A stretch of DNA of 64,000 nucleotides from Devosia ureilytica (GTDB taxonomy: Bacteria; Pseudomonadota; Alphaproteobacteria; Rhizobiales; Devosiaceae), in assembly GCF_024273195.1 (NCBI RefSeq), contig NZ_JAMZCU010000006.1:62001-126000 (forward strand). The letters run 5' to 3'. Made by a program: the position numbers and the translations under genes. Under the pieces are notes generated by a model. The model ran no database searches. It was given only the letters and a program-made list of their open reading frames with translations, and was not told where the DNA came from. Of the stretch, positions 45,454 to 54,024 are shown piece after piece. Position 1 is the first letter of the stretch, and every line of letters starts with the position of its first letter.

Positions 45454-46579
45454 TCCTGGCTTCCGGGCCGGTGTAACGGGCGCGCGGCCGAATCAGCGCG
45501 CCCGTTTCGATCTGTTCCAGCGCATGGGCGATCCAGCCCACGCTGCGCGCCAGCGCGAAGATATGCAACGGCGCCTCAGCCGGCAGGGCGAAGGCTTCGG
45601 TGAGGGCACAGAGCGCAAAGTCCACATTCGGCTTTTCGCCGCTCAACCGTTCCCCTGCCTCGACCATGTTCCCGAAAAGCTCTGGCACCTCGAAAGCCGC
45701 CAGCAACGCCTTGGCCCGCACATCGCCCTCGGGATAAAGCCGATGCCCGAAGCAGGGCAGGGCGTTTCCCTGGCGAAGCTGTTCGCGAATAGCTGCCTCG
45801 GCGCCTTGCGCGCGGGCGCGATCAACCAGCCCCGCCATGCTCTGGCTGGCCGTGCCATGCAGCGGCCCTGAAAGCGCCGCAAGTCCTGCGAGGACGGCGG
45901 CCGAAAGTGGCGCACCGGTCGATGCCGTCACCCGCGCCGCAAAGGTCGAGGCGTTGAGCTCGTGCTCGGCCAGCAGCACCAATGCGCGCCGGATCGCATC
46001 GGCCGCCTCAGGGTGTCCCCATTGCCGCGCCAGCCGCTCATGCACCGGATCTGTTCCCGGTGCCGCCAGCGCCCCGGTGAGGAAGGACACGGCCCGGGCG
46101 GCATCGGTCAACAGGACGGTGCGATTGCGCCCAGCCGATGGCATGTCCGTCACCGCCAGCTCCGCAACAGCCCGATAGGCCGCCGCCATGCCCGGGGCCA
46201 GGGCCCGCGCCCGTCCGGCAAAGTCTACTTCCGCCCCGGCATTCCAGAGGAGCCGCGCTATTGCCCCCAATGTTGCGGTTTCTGCCAGACTTGAAGCATC
46301 CTGGCCGCGATAGAGCAGGCGCCCATCCGCTACCGTGGCAATGCTGGTTTCCAGTACCGGCTCGCCCCAGGCAATGGTCTCGGCGGCAACCGTGCGGGCC
46401 GGTCGCCGGCCTTGCTGCCGGCTAGCCATGCGCTCGACATCGTCCTGTCGATAGAGGCTTTTGCGCGGATCCCCCGGGTCGGGCCGGGCGGTGATCCGGC
46501 CCCGGCTGACATTGGCATAAAGCGTTTGCGGCTTGGTGCCCAAACGGACCAGCGCCTCTTCTGCGGTCAACCAGTTCAT
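45446..46579 (-). CDS. Citrate-synthase-family protein with N-terminal helix-turn-helix
   Basis: 377 residues. Residues 1-60 are a MerR/excisionase-type HTH ([34 protein letters not shown]); the rest is a citrate synthase fold. Active-site equivalents are present: His in [11 protein letters not shown], His in [11 protein letters not shown] and Asp in [15 protein letters not shown]-binding domain on a citrate-synthase body suggests a metabolite-sensing regulator, an enzyme, or both. Divergent from a second citrate synthase gene, with a perfect 26-bp palindrome between them (46602-46627). GAGG precedes the ATG. Confidence 0.88.
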   Translation of the reverse strand: MNWLTAEEALVRLGTKPQTLYANVSRGRITARPDPGDPRKSLYRQDDVERMASRQQGRRPARTVAAETIAWGEPVLETSIATVADGRLLYRGQDASSLAETATLGAIARLLWNAGAEVDFAGRARALAPGMAAAYRAVAELAVTDMPSAGRNRTVLLTDAARAVSFLTGALAAPGTDPVHERLARQWGHPEAADAIRRALVLLAEHELNASTFAARVTASTGAPLSAAVLAGLAALSGPLHGTASQSMAGLVDRARAQGAEAAIREQLRQGNALPCFGHRLYPEGDVRAKALLAAFEVPELFGNMVEAGERLSGEKPNVDFALCALTEAFALPAEAPLHIFALARSVGWIAHALEQIETGALIRPRARYTGPEARIS

Positions 46580-46601
46580 TGGGCCTCACATTGATTTATG
46601 C

Positions 46602-46627
46602 AATCAAGATTGACGTCAATCTTGATT
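46602..46627. promoter_or_regulatory. Perfect 26-bp palindrome between divergent citrate synthase genes
   Basis: Half-site AATCAAGATTGAC joined directly to its exact reverse complement, with no spacer. Central in the 84-base gap, 22 bases before one start and 36 before the other. AT-rich against a GC-rich background. Best explained as an operator, most simply for the HTH-citrate synthase encoded beside it. Confidence 0.85.
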
Positions 46628-46663
46628 AGCGTGATTTGAAGTGAAACCGCAAGGAGAAGCAAG

Positions 46664-47737
46664 ATGTCTGCCCTCGATGATGTGATTGCCGCCGAAACCC
46701 GTCTCAGTGAAGTCGACGGCGTCAACGGACGCCTGGTGATCTGCGGTCATAGCCTCGATGCCCTGGCGGGCCGCAAGACCTATGAAGCAGTCCTCGCCCT
46801 CCTGCTGGGCGATTTGTTTCCCGGCAGCGAAGACACTTTGCGGAGCGAGCTGGCAGAAGCGCGCCTGCTGGCCTTCCAGAGAGTGGCGCGGCTCGACACT
46901 GATCTCCTGTCCTTGCCCATCACCGAAGGCCTCCGCGCCATTATGGCCCGGCTGCCCGATGGGGAGGATAAGTCCGCCGCCCTTTTGCAGATTGCAGCAC
47001 CAGCAGTGTTCGTGCCCGCGCTGATCCGCGGCAAGTCGGGCAAATCACCCGTGCCGCCAGATGCCGGGCGCGGCCATGCCGAGGACATGCTGGTGATGCT
47101 GACTGGCGCGCAGCCCAGCGCCGAGCAGGTCCGGGCGCTCGACACTTATCTCGTCACCGTGTCTGATCACGGCCTCAATGCCTCGACTTTTACGGCCCGC
47201 GTCGTCGCCTCGACCCGAGCCGGCTATGCCTCCGCGGTGCTGGCGGCGCTCGGGGCGCTCAAGGGGCCGCTACACGGCGGCGCGCCGGGGCCGGTGCTCG
47301 ACATGCTGGATGCGGTCCGGGCGCCAGAAAACGCGCGGTCATGGCTGACGTCGGAACTGGCTCGCGGTGAGCGGTTGATGGGCTTTGGTCATCGCATCTA
47401 TCGTGTCCGTGATCCGCGGGCCGATGCCCTCAAATCCGCGCTCAGCCGTCTCGGTGCCGCGGGCGGAATGGACGCCGCGCGCCTCGCTTTGGCCGAAGCC
47501 GTGGAGCGTGAGGCACTGGCGCTGCTGCGGGCAGCCAAGCCCGGCCGCGTGCTGGAAACCAATGTCGAGTTCTTCACCGCCCTGTTGCTGGAAGCCCTCG
47601 GTTTCCCTCGCGATGCTTTCACCGGCGTCTTCGCTGCCGGTCGTGCCGGCGGCTGGATTGCTCACGCTCATGAGCAGATCGAAACCGGACGGCTCATCCG
47701 GCCGCAAAGCCGGTACATCGGTCCCAAGGCCGCCTGA
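46664..47737 (+). CDS. Citrate synthase / methylcitrate synthase family protein
   Basis: 357 residues, shorter than the ~430-residue GltA. HGLNASTFTARVVASTRAG, KGPLHGGAPGPVLDML (His), MGFGHRIYRVRDPRADAL (His) and IAHAHEQIETGRLIRP. The catalytic Asp of GltA is Glu here (ETNVEFFTALLLEALGF), while the HTH paralogue keeps Asp. Substrate may be oxaloacetate with acetyl- or propionyl-CoA; not decidable here. AAGGAG precedes the ATG. Convergent with mutL, six bases apart. Confidence 0.88.
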   Translation: MSALDDVIAAETRLSEVDGVNGRLVICGHSLDALAGRKTYEAVLALLLGDLFPGSEDTLRSELAEARLLAFQRVARLDTDLLSLPITEGLRAIMARLPDGEDKSAALLQIAAPAVFVPALIRGKSGKSPVPPDAGRGHAEDMLVMLTGAQPSAEQVRALDTYLVTVSDHGLNASTFTARVVASTRAGYASAVLAALGALKGPLHGGAPGPVLDMLDAVRAPENARSWLTSELARGERLMGFGHRIYRVRDPRADALKSALSRLGAAGGMDAARLALAEAVEREALALLRAAKPGRVLETNVEFFTALLLEALGFPRDAFTGVFAAGRAGGWIAHAHEQIETGRLIRPQSRYIGPKAA

Positions 47738-47743
47738 CCGTTC

Positions 47744-49540
47744 TCATCGGCTCCGCCCGAACAGGCGCTCGATATCGCCCTTCTTCAGCTCCACATAGGT
47801 GGGGCGGCCATGGATGCACTGGCCCGAATGGGGCGTTGCTTCCATGTCGCGGAGGAGGGCATTCATTTCATCGACGCGCAGCCGCCGGCCCGAGCGCACC
47901 GAGCCATGACAGGCCATGCGGCCAATGATGGCTTCCATCTTATCGGTGAGCGCGGCGGCGCTGTCCCATTCGGCAAGGCCGTCGGCGAGGTCGCGTATCA
48001 GCCCCGAAATATCTGTATTGCCAAGCAGCGCCGGCGTTTCGCGCACGGCAATGGCCCGGGGGCCGAAGCGGTCGAGGTAGAGCCCGAACCGTTCGAGCTC
48101 CGGCGCCGCCTCTTCGAGCCGTGCGCAATCTTCCTCGGGCAATTCGACAATTACCGGGATGAGCTGCGCCTGGCTCGGCACCGGGCCGGATGCCAATTGC
48201 GCCTTGAACCGCTCATAGACCAGCCGTTCATGGGCGGCATGCTGATCGACCAGCAGGAGCCCACCCTCGTTCTGGGCGATAATGTAATTGTCGAACATCT
48301 GTGCCCGCGCCGTGCCCAGCGGAAAATCCACGGGTTCGAGGGCGTAGTCTACCGGCTCGACGCGAGCACTGGGCTCGGTAAAGCCGGAGAAGCGCCCCGG
48401 CTGGCGGTCGAATTGCAACGGCGCGCGGTCGGCCTGCCAGCTCGGGCGCGGGGGCTGATAGCCGGGGGCAGGCGCGGAGGGCGCGGCCATTTCCGGCGCG
48501 GAAAAGGCGCCAAGAATATCCTCGGCCACGCTGGTGGATGCCTTGAAGCCTGCGGCAGCCAGCGCCAAGCCGATGGCCTTGATGACGGCGCCACGCACCG
48601 CGCCCTGATCGCGGAAGCGCAATTCGGCCTTGGCCGGATGGACATTGACGTCAACCTCGGCCGGATCAATGGCGAGATAGAGCGCGACCACGGGGAAACG
48701 GTCGCGGAAGGTATAATCGGCAAAGGCCGCGCGGACGGCGCCGACCAGCACCTTGTCGCGCACCGAACGGCCATTGACGAAGTAGAACTGCGACAGCGAA
48801 TTGGCCCGCGTATAGGTGGGCAGGCCCGCCATGCCGGCGACGACAATGCCATGGCGTGCAGTGGCGAGGGTCACGGCATTGTCGACGAAGTCGGCGCCCA
48901 TCACTTGACCGAGCCGGGCGCCCAACGCGCCCTCGCCGGTAACGGCGGGCCAGTTCGAGGCGGTCCGGTCGCTGCCTTCGAGCACGAAGTGGATTTCGGG
49001 ATTGGCCATGGCGAGGCGCTTCATGACATCGGTGATGGCGGCAGTTTCCGACCGGGCGCTTTTAAGGAATTTCCGCCGCGCCGGGACCTGCATGAAGAGA
49101 TCGCGGACTTCGATCACCGTGCCCCGGTTCATCGCCTGCGGCATAGGGCCCGAGCGACGGCCATTGTCCACCACCAGCACCAGCCCGCTTTCGGCGTTTA
49201 TGGTGCGCGAGGCGACCGAAAGCCGCGCCACCGAGCCGATGGAGGCGAGCGCCTCGCCGCGAAAGCCCAGGGTGCGAATGTCGTCGAGATCATCGGCCGA
49301 GAGCTTGGAGGTGGCGTGGCGCTCCACCGAGAGCAGCAGATCATCCCGGTCCATGCCATGCCCATCATCGGCAATGCGAATGAGATCCATGCCGCCATTG
49401 GCCGTGGTGACGGTGATGCGGCGAGCGCCCGCGTCGATGGAATTTTCCACCAGTTCCTTGACCACGCTCGATGGCCGCTCGACGACTTCGCCGGCGGCAA
49501 TGCGATTGATCAGGTCTTCGGGTAGCTGTCGGATGGGCAA
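47744..49540 (-). CDS. mutL: DNA mismatch repair protein MutL
   Basis: 598 residues. N-terminal GHKL ATPase: KELVENSIDAGARRI, DDGHGMDRDDL and TLGFRGEALASIG. The C-terminal domain has the endonuclease motif DQHAAHERLVYE (DQHAx2Ex4E), ACHGSVRSG, CIHGRPTYVEL and a final FGR, so this is an endonuclease-proficient MutL, as in bacteria without MutH. The frame runs back to 49762; the TTG at 49540, behind AGGAG, gives the family N-terminus PIRQLPEDLINRIAAGEVV. Confidence 0.95.
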   Translation of the reverse strand: MPIRQLPEDLINRIAAGEVVERPSSVVKELVENSIDAGARRITVTTANGGMDLIRIADDGHGMDRDDLLLSVERHATSKLSADDLDDIRTLGFRGEALASIGSVARLSVASRTINAESGLVLVVDNGRRSGPMPQAMNRGTVIEVRDLFMQVPARRKFLKSARSETAAITDVMKRLAMANPEIHFVLEGSDRTASNWPAVTGEGALGARLGQVMGADFVDNAVTLATARHGIVVAGMAGLPTYTRANSLSQFYFVNGRSVRDKVLVGAVRAAFADYTFRDRFPVVALYLAIDPAEVDVNVHPAKAELRFRDQGAVRGAVIKAIGLALAAAGFKASTSVAEDILGAFSAPEMAAPSAPAPGYQPPRPSWQADRAPLQFDRQPGRFSGFTEPSARVEPVDYALEPVDFPLGTARAQMFDNYIIAQNEGGLLLVDQHAAHERLVYERFKAQLASGPVPSQAQLIPVIVELPEEDCARLEEAAPELERFGLYLDRFGPRAIAVRETPALLGNTDISGLIRDLADGLAEWDSAAALTDKMEAIIGRMACHGSVRSGRRLRVDEMNALLRDMEATPHSGQCIHGRPTYVELKKGDIERLFGRSR

Positions 49541-50059
49541 GGGCGATTCTCCTGATGCCCAATATAGGGGAGGCGGAGAGGCTTTCCGACCCGAATGCGT
49601 GATTGTGCCCATGGCAAAGCGCCGCCCGGCCAGATGGCGTCGCGGTTGCACGGTGAAAAGCGGCTTTCGCCCCGAGGGTATTAGTAAAGAAGAGGCGAAA
49701 GCCGCTTCCCACGATCGGGATTTCTGACGCATGCATCGAGCGGCCCCCTTGCAGGTGCTCATCCCCTGGGCTGTCGGCGCTGACCTTTGGCCCGGTTGTT
49801 TTTAGACATCCTTCGCCGCCTGTCGCCTGTGGCTTCGGTTGAGCGGCCGGTGGTGTGGTTACACGCCCCGCCCCGGCGACCCGGTGCGGCCCGTCTCCCC
49901 ACCCGATGCTTCGTCGGCACCGCGTGTTGCCGGTGGGGATGGAGGGAGTATGAGGCAATGTTTACGCCCGAGGATAAGTTTTTGCTCGTACCGATCCGCA
50001 AGCCGGCCAACCTATTTTGATCAATTGACCCCGCCCCCCAACCGGGGTCTGCTGGTTCC
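49541..50059. other. Intergenic region, possible small transcript
   Basis: About 520 bases between mutL and a plus-strand gene. It holds a long inverted repeat at 49658-49707 (annotated as a terminator) and a GC-rich hairpin region near 49880-49945 (CCCCACC ... GGTGGGG). On the minus strand a 16-codon frame at 49755-49805 encodes MSKNNRAKGQRRQPRG after GGCGAAGG; on the plus strand a 20-codon frame at 49958 follows GGAGGGAG. Neither is long enough to call as a gene. The arrangement fits a short minus-strand RNA or leader ending at the inverted repeat. Confidence 0.4.
49658..49707 (-). terminator. Long inverted repeat, probable minus-strand terminator
   Basis: Perfect 14-bp arms AAGCGGCTTTCGCC and GGCGAAAGCCGCTT with a 22-base loop. 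Read on the minus strand the right arm runs into TTTTC, as in an intrinsic terminator. No annotated minus-strand gene lies just upstream, implying an unannotated transcript. Confidence 0.55.
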
Positions 50060-51769
50060 ATGACCACTATGCAGCAGCGCCCCTCGCCAAGTTGGAGCCG
50101 AAGAGCCAATGCTCTTTGGGACGACGTGGCCTATCACCTGTCCCCGCCCGGCCTTGTGGTCGGGGCGGTGTTCTTTGCGCTGTCACTGACGCCATCGCTC
50201 CTGCCGCGCACCGAAATTGTGCAGGGCGTGCTCTCCGGCTGCTGCTTTGCTCTCGGTTACGCTTTTGGCAATCTGGGCCACTGGCTCTGGGGTTTTCTTG
50301 GGCTGAAAGTGCCGCCGGGGCGCGTGACGCGGGCGCTCGGTGCCATTGCCGGGCTGGTGTGCCTCGGACTTGTGCTACTGGCGCTCTATTACTCCAACAC
50401 CTGGCAGAACTCGGTGCGGGCGGTGATGGGCATGGCGCCGGTGGACGAATACCAGCCGTTGCTGATCGCCTCGATGGCCCTGCCGGTGGCGGCGGGCCTG
50501 CTTATACTGGGCAAATTGCTGGTGACACTGATCCGGCTGGTCTGGCACTGGCTGATGCCACACCTGCCGCGCCGAGCGGCCTTCGTTTTGGCCACGGCGC
50601 TGGTGATTGCCCTGGTCAGCGTCCTGGTCAACAACCTCTTCCTGCGCGCGGCCCTGCGCGCCGCCGACGGCTTTTACGAGCGGCTCGATGCGCTGGTGTC
50701 GACCGAGGCAGAGCCGCCCGCCCATTGGTACCAAACCGGCAGCGCTGTCTCGCTGATCGACTGGGAGAGCATCGGGCGCGACTCGCGTCTTTATGTGCAA
50801 TCGGGGCCCGACGCAGCGGCCATCACCGCGATCACCGGCAAGCCGGCCATGGAGCCGCTGCGTACCTATGTCGGGCTGCGCTCGGCCCCCAGCATCGAAG
50901 AGCGGGCTGCGCTGGCCTTGGCCGAACTCAAGCGCATCGGCGCCTTCGAGCGCTCGGCGCTGGTCCTGGTCATGCCGGTGGGCACCGGCTGGGTGGACCG
51001 GGCGGCCATGGATACGCTCGAATATCTCCACGGTGGCGATGTCGCGAGTGTTGCGGTGCAATATTCCTATCTTACCAGCGTGCTCTCGCTGTGGATCGAA
51101 CCTGAACTGGGGACCGAAACGGCCCAGGCGCTGTTCAACGCGGTCTATGGCTATTGGACGCAATTGCCGGTCGAGGAGCGGCCGCGGCTCTATCTTCACG
51201 GCTTGAGCCTTGGGGCGCTGGCCTCGCAGAATTCCACCACGGTCTATGACGTGCTGGCCGATCCGTTCAATGGCGCGCTCTGGGCCGGGCCGCCGTTCTC
51301 AAGTCCGATCTGGAGCCGGGTGACACAGAACCGGCAAGCGGGTACGCCCCAGTGGCTACCGCGTTTCGGCAATTCCTCGGCCATCCGCTTCATGAACCAG
51401 TCCGGCGCCAGCGGCTGGGAGGGTCTGCCATGGGGACCGATGCGCATTGTGTTCCTGCAATATGCCAGCGACCCGGTGGTGTTCTTCTCCTTCGATGCCG
51501 ATTGGCGACGCCCCGACTGGTTCGACGAACCCCGCGGCCCCGATGTATCGCCGGCGCTCAACTGGTATCCCGTGGTCACCTTCCTGCAACTGGCACTCGA
51601 TGCGGCGCTGGCGCAAACCCCGCCCGTGGGCTACGGACATGTCTATGCCCCGGCCGATTATATCGACGCCTGGTATGCCGTGACCCAGCCCGCCGGCTGG
51701 ACACCGGCCTCGCTGGAGGCGCTGAAACTGGCCATCGACCCCGACGACTATGCCGTGATCCGCAAATGA
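50060..51769 (+). CDS. Membrane alpha/beta-hydrolase family protein (Abhydrolase_9 type)
   Basis: 569 residues. Five to six N-terminal membrane helices (~30-210: LVVGAVFFALSLTPSLLP, GLVCLGLVLLALYY, ALVIALVSVLVNNLFLRAAL) are followed by a C-terminal hydrolase domain with the nucleophile elbow LHGLSLGALAS (~residue 377) and a late GYGHVYAPADYIDAW. This matches the paired Abhydrolase_9_N/Abhydrolase_9 architecture; substrate unknown. ATG at 50060. tadA overlaps its stop (ATGA). Confidence 0.85.
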   Translation: MTTMQQRPSPSWSRRANALWDDVAYHLSPPGLVVGAVFFALSLTPSLLPRTEIVQGVLSGCCFALGYAFGNLGHWLWGFLGLKVPPGRVTRALGAIAGLVCLGLVLLALYYSNTWQNSVRAVMGMAPVDEYQPLLIASMALPVAAGLLILGKLLVTLIRLVWHWLMPHLPRRAAFVLATALVIALVSVLVNNLFLRAALRAADGFYERLDALVSTEAEPPAHWYQTGSAVSLIDWESIGRDSRLYVQSGPDAAAITAITGKPAMEPLRTYVGLRSAPSIEERAALALAELKRIGAFERSALVLVMPVGTGWVDRAAMDTLEYLHGGDVASVAVQYSYLTSVLSLWIEPELGTETAQALFNAVYGYWTQLPVEERPRLYLHGLSLGALASQNSTTVYDVLADPFNGALWAGPPFSSPIWSRVTQNRQAGTPQWLPRFGNSSAIRFMNQSGASGWEGLPWGPMRIVFLQYASDPVVFFSFDADWRRPDWFDEPRGPDVSPALNWYPVVTFLQLALDAALAQTPPVGYGHVYAPADYIDAWYAVTQPAGWTPASLEALKLAIDPDDYAVIRK

Positions 51770-52224
51770 CCCCGACCACCTCAGACAAGCCAATGGACCT
51801 GGCGCTCTCGCTGGCTGCTGAAGCGGCGGCGCGTGGCGAGGCGCCGGTGGGTGCGGTGATCATGGAGGGCGACCGCGTGCTGGCCGCCGAGGGCAATCGC
51901 ATGCAGGCGCTGGGCGACCCGACCGCCCATGCCGAAATGCTCGCCATTCGCACGGCGCTCAAAGCGCGCGGAACCGGGCGCCTCGATGGCTGCGATCTCT
52001 ATGTCACGCTCGAACCCTGCGCCATGTGCGCCGGTGCCATCGCCCATGTGCGGCTGCGGCGCGTCTATTTCGCGGCAGAAGACACCAAGGCCGGAGCGGT
52101 CGAAAACGGCGTGCGCCTGTTCGAGCAGCCTACCTGCCACCATCGGCCCGAGGTGATCAGCGGGCTTTCGGCCGGCCGCGCCGAGGCGATGCTGGTGGAC
52201 TTTTTCAAAAAGCTCCGGGACTAG
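51766..52224 (+). CDS. tadA: tRNA-specific adenosine deaminase
   Basis: 152 residues; makes inosine at wobble position 34 of tRNA-Arg. Zinc site HAEMLAIRTAL and LEPCAMCAGAIAHVRLRRV. The ATG at 51766 overlaps the previous stop by four bases; the frame is open far upstream but that part lies inside the hydrolase gene. No visible anomaly. Confidence 0.95.
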   Translation: MTPTTSDKPMDLALSLAAEAAARGEAPVGAVIMEGDRVLAAEGNRMQALGDPTAHAEMLAIRTALKARGTGRLDGCDLYVTLEPCAMCAGAIAHVRLRRVYFAAEDTKAGAVENGVRLFEQPTCHHRPEVISGLSAGRAEAMLVDFFKKLRD

Positions 52225-52280
52225 ATCCCCGACCTATCCAGCGCCGGTGTTCGCTCTATATCACGCCATGTAAAAAATCA

Positions 52281-52309
52281 TTGACATAATGTTTGGTGTG
52301 ATCGATATA
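52281..52309 (+). promoter_or_regulatory. Promoter of the small membrane protein/HTH module
   Basis: TTGACA (52281-52286), 17-base spacer, GATATA (52304-52309). Starts about 30 bases upstream of the ribosome site of the gene at 52344. Confidence 0.75.
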
Positions 52310-52343
52310 GGGGAAACAATATTTTCCATTTGGAGGCTCACAC

Positions 52344-52808
52344 ATGACCATGCGCGAAAAAGTGGCCTGGATTTCCGTCGTCGCGTCGCTGGCGACGTTC
52401 GGGTGGTATTTCTGGTCGGTGTGGGCGGACTATTCGGTCCGCATGTTCGATGGCGACGCGCTGTTCTGGAGGTTCGTCTGGTGCACTGTCCTCGCCATTG
52501 CGATCATGCTGCCCGCAAGCCTGCTGGCGGCCTGGCTGGGCAAGCAACAGTTCGATCCGCCCGCCGACGAGCTGGAAGTCCGCATTGAAGCGTTTTCCAA
52601 CCGCATCGGACTGGTCCTGCTCGAATTCGCGCTCGTAGGCATCGTGCTCCTGAGCAAGACCATCACCGATATCGCCCGCGCCGACTTCCAGGTTGATCCG
52701 GTGGGCGCGACAGCGATCATGCTGGTCAATCTGGTTCTGTTCGCCACCGCCTTTGCCGCAGTGGTGCGCGAGATCACCATCATCATCCAGTATCGCCGGT
52801 ACGCCTGA
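52344..52808 (+). CDS. Four-helix membrane protein, unknown function
   Basis: 154 residues, four hydrophobic segments: VAWISVVASLATFGWYFWSV, FVWCTVLAIAIMLPASLLAA, IGLVLLEFALVGIVLLS and AIMLVNLVLFATAFAAVV. TTTGGAGG precedes the ATG. Overlaps the HTH gene by one base (TGATG). Such small membrane proteins paired with a short Cro/CI-type regulator are common in bacteria; the function of the pair is unclear. Confidence 0.8.
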   Translation: MTMREKVAWISVVASLATFGWYFWSVWADYSVRMFDGDALFWRFVWCTVLAIAIMLPASLLAAWLGKQQFDPPADELEVRIEAFSNRIGLVLLEFALVGIVLLSKTITDIARADFQVDPVGATAIMLVNLVLFATAFAAVVREITIIIQYRRYA

Positions 52809-53041
52809 TGCCGCCCCCACCACCCATTTCAAACACGATACGCCGCCTGCGCTTTGACCATGGCGAAATGACCCAGCAGCAGCTGGCCGACGCCATTGGC
52901 ATGACCCGCCAGACCGTGGCGGCCATCGAGCAGAACAAATATTCACCCTCCCTCGAAGCCGCCTTCCGCATCGCCGAAGTGTTCGGCGTCGAGATCGGTG
53001 CGGTCTTCCAGTGGAAGGCCGACCACAAGCCACAAGCTTAG
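52808..53041 (+). CDS. Short Cro/CI-type HTH regulator
   Basis: 77 residues, essentially one XRE helix-turn-helix (QLADAIGMTRQTVAAIEQNK, YSPSLEAAFRIAEVFGVEIG), close in form to the YozG-type regulators. Translationally coupled to the membrane protein and probably an autoregulator of the module. The oxidoreductase gene begins 12 bases downstream and may belong to the same transcript. Confidence 0.88.
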   Translation: MPPPPPISNTIRRLRFDHGEMTQQQLADAIGMTRQTVAAIEQNKYSPSLEAAFRIAEVFGVEIGAVFQWKADHKPQA

Positions 53042-53052
53042 GAGTGACCCGG

Positions 53053-54024
53053 ATGAAAGCCTGGTTTGCCCGCCATTATGGCGGACCTGAAGTGCTGCGC
53101 CTTGAAGAGGCGCAAACGCCATCGCCCAAGCCCCACGAGGTGCTGATCCGCGTTCACGCAACCACGGTCAATTCCGGCGACGTGCGAGTGCGCGGATGTG
53201 ATTTTCCCTTTGGCATGAAGACGCTTGGCCGGCTGGCGCTGGGCTGGAACGGTCCGCGCCAACCGGTTCTGGGCACAGAATTCGCCGGTGTGGTGGAGAC
53301 GGTAGGGCAGGGCGTGACGCGGTTCCAGCGCGGCGACGCGGTCTATGCCTTTGTCGGCATCAAGATGGGCGCGCATGCCGAATATGCCCTCGTTTCCGAA
53401 ACCGGGCCGATGGCGAAGCTGCCCGAGGGCCTGGATTTTCACCAGGCCGCCGCGCTTTGCTTTGGCGGGACGACGGCGCTGCACTACCTGCGCCTGGCAG
53501 GTTTGAAGCGCGGTGAAACCATGTTGGTCCTGGGCGCCTCGGGTGCCGTGGGCATGGCGCTGGTGCAACTGGGCAAGCATCAGGGCGCGGTCGTGACGGC
53601 GACCACCAGCACGGGCAATCTTGATCTTGTCGCGTCGCAAGGCCCGGATCGCGTCATCGACTACAAGACCACCGATGTCGCCGCGCTCGCTGACCGCTTT
53701 GACATTGTCGCCGATGCGGTGGGCGCCATGGATTTCGGCACCGCGCAAAAACTATTGAAACCCGATGGCCGCTATCTCGCCATTGCAGGGGCCATGGCTG
53801 AAATGCTGGGCAGCCTGCGCAAGGGGCCCGAGGGTCGGCGGATGATTGCCGGGCCGGCGACGGAGCGGGTGGAGGATGTGGTCGAGTTGGGACGGCTCGC
53901 CGCGGCGGGACATTTCCGCCCCCATATCGATCGAGTGTTCTGCTTTGCCGACCTGCCGGCGGCGCATGCCTATGTCGATACCGGTCGCAAGCGCGGCAGT
54001 GTGGTCATCGCCGTTGCAGAGTGA
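53053..54024 (+). CDS. NAD(P)-dependent alcohol dehydrogenase / quinone oxidoreductase family
   Basis: 323-residue medium-chain dehydrogenase: MKAWFARHYGGPEVLRLEEA, GTEFAGVVETVGQGV, the nucleotide fold LVLGASGAVGMALVQLGKH and HIDRVFCFADLPAAHAYVD. Lacks the Cys-rich structural zinc site, as in quinone reductases of this group. The ATG at 53053 follows GGAG. Substrate unknown. Tail-to-tail with the patatin-like gene, which follows directly. Confidence 0.88.
   Translation: MKAWFARHYGGPEVLRLEEAQTPSPKPHEVLIRVHATTVNSGDVRVRGCDFPFGMKTLGRLALGWNGPRQPVLGTEFAGVVETVGQGVTRFQRGDAVYAFVGIKMGAHAEYALVSETGPMAKLPEGLDFHQAAALCFGGTTALHYLRLAGLKRGETMLVLGASGAVGMALVQLGKHQGAVVTATTSTGNLDLVASQGPDRVIDYKTTDVAALADRFDIVADAVGAMDFGTAQKLLKPDGRYLAIAGAMAEMLGSLRKGPEGRRMIAGPATERVEDVVELGRLAAAGHFRPHIDRVFCFADLPAAHAYVDTGRKRGSVVIAVAE

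Noticed and set aside
47810-49525. A 571-codon plus-strand frame
   Set aside because: Antisense to mutL; no ribosome site and shadow-like composition.
49787-50020. A 77-codon plus-strand frame before the membrane hydrolase
   Set aside because: No ribosome site at its start and low-complexity, proline/arginine-rich content; only its last 20 codons follow a ribosome site, which is too little to call.
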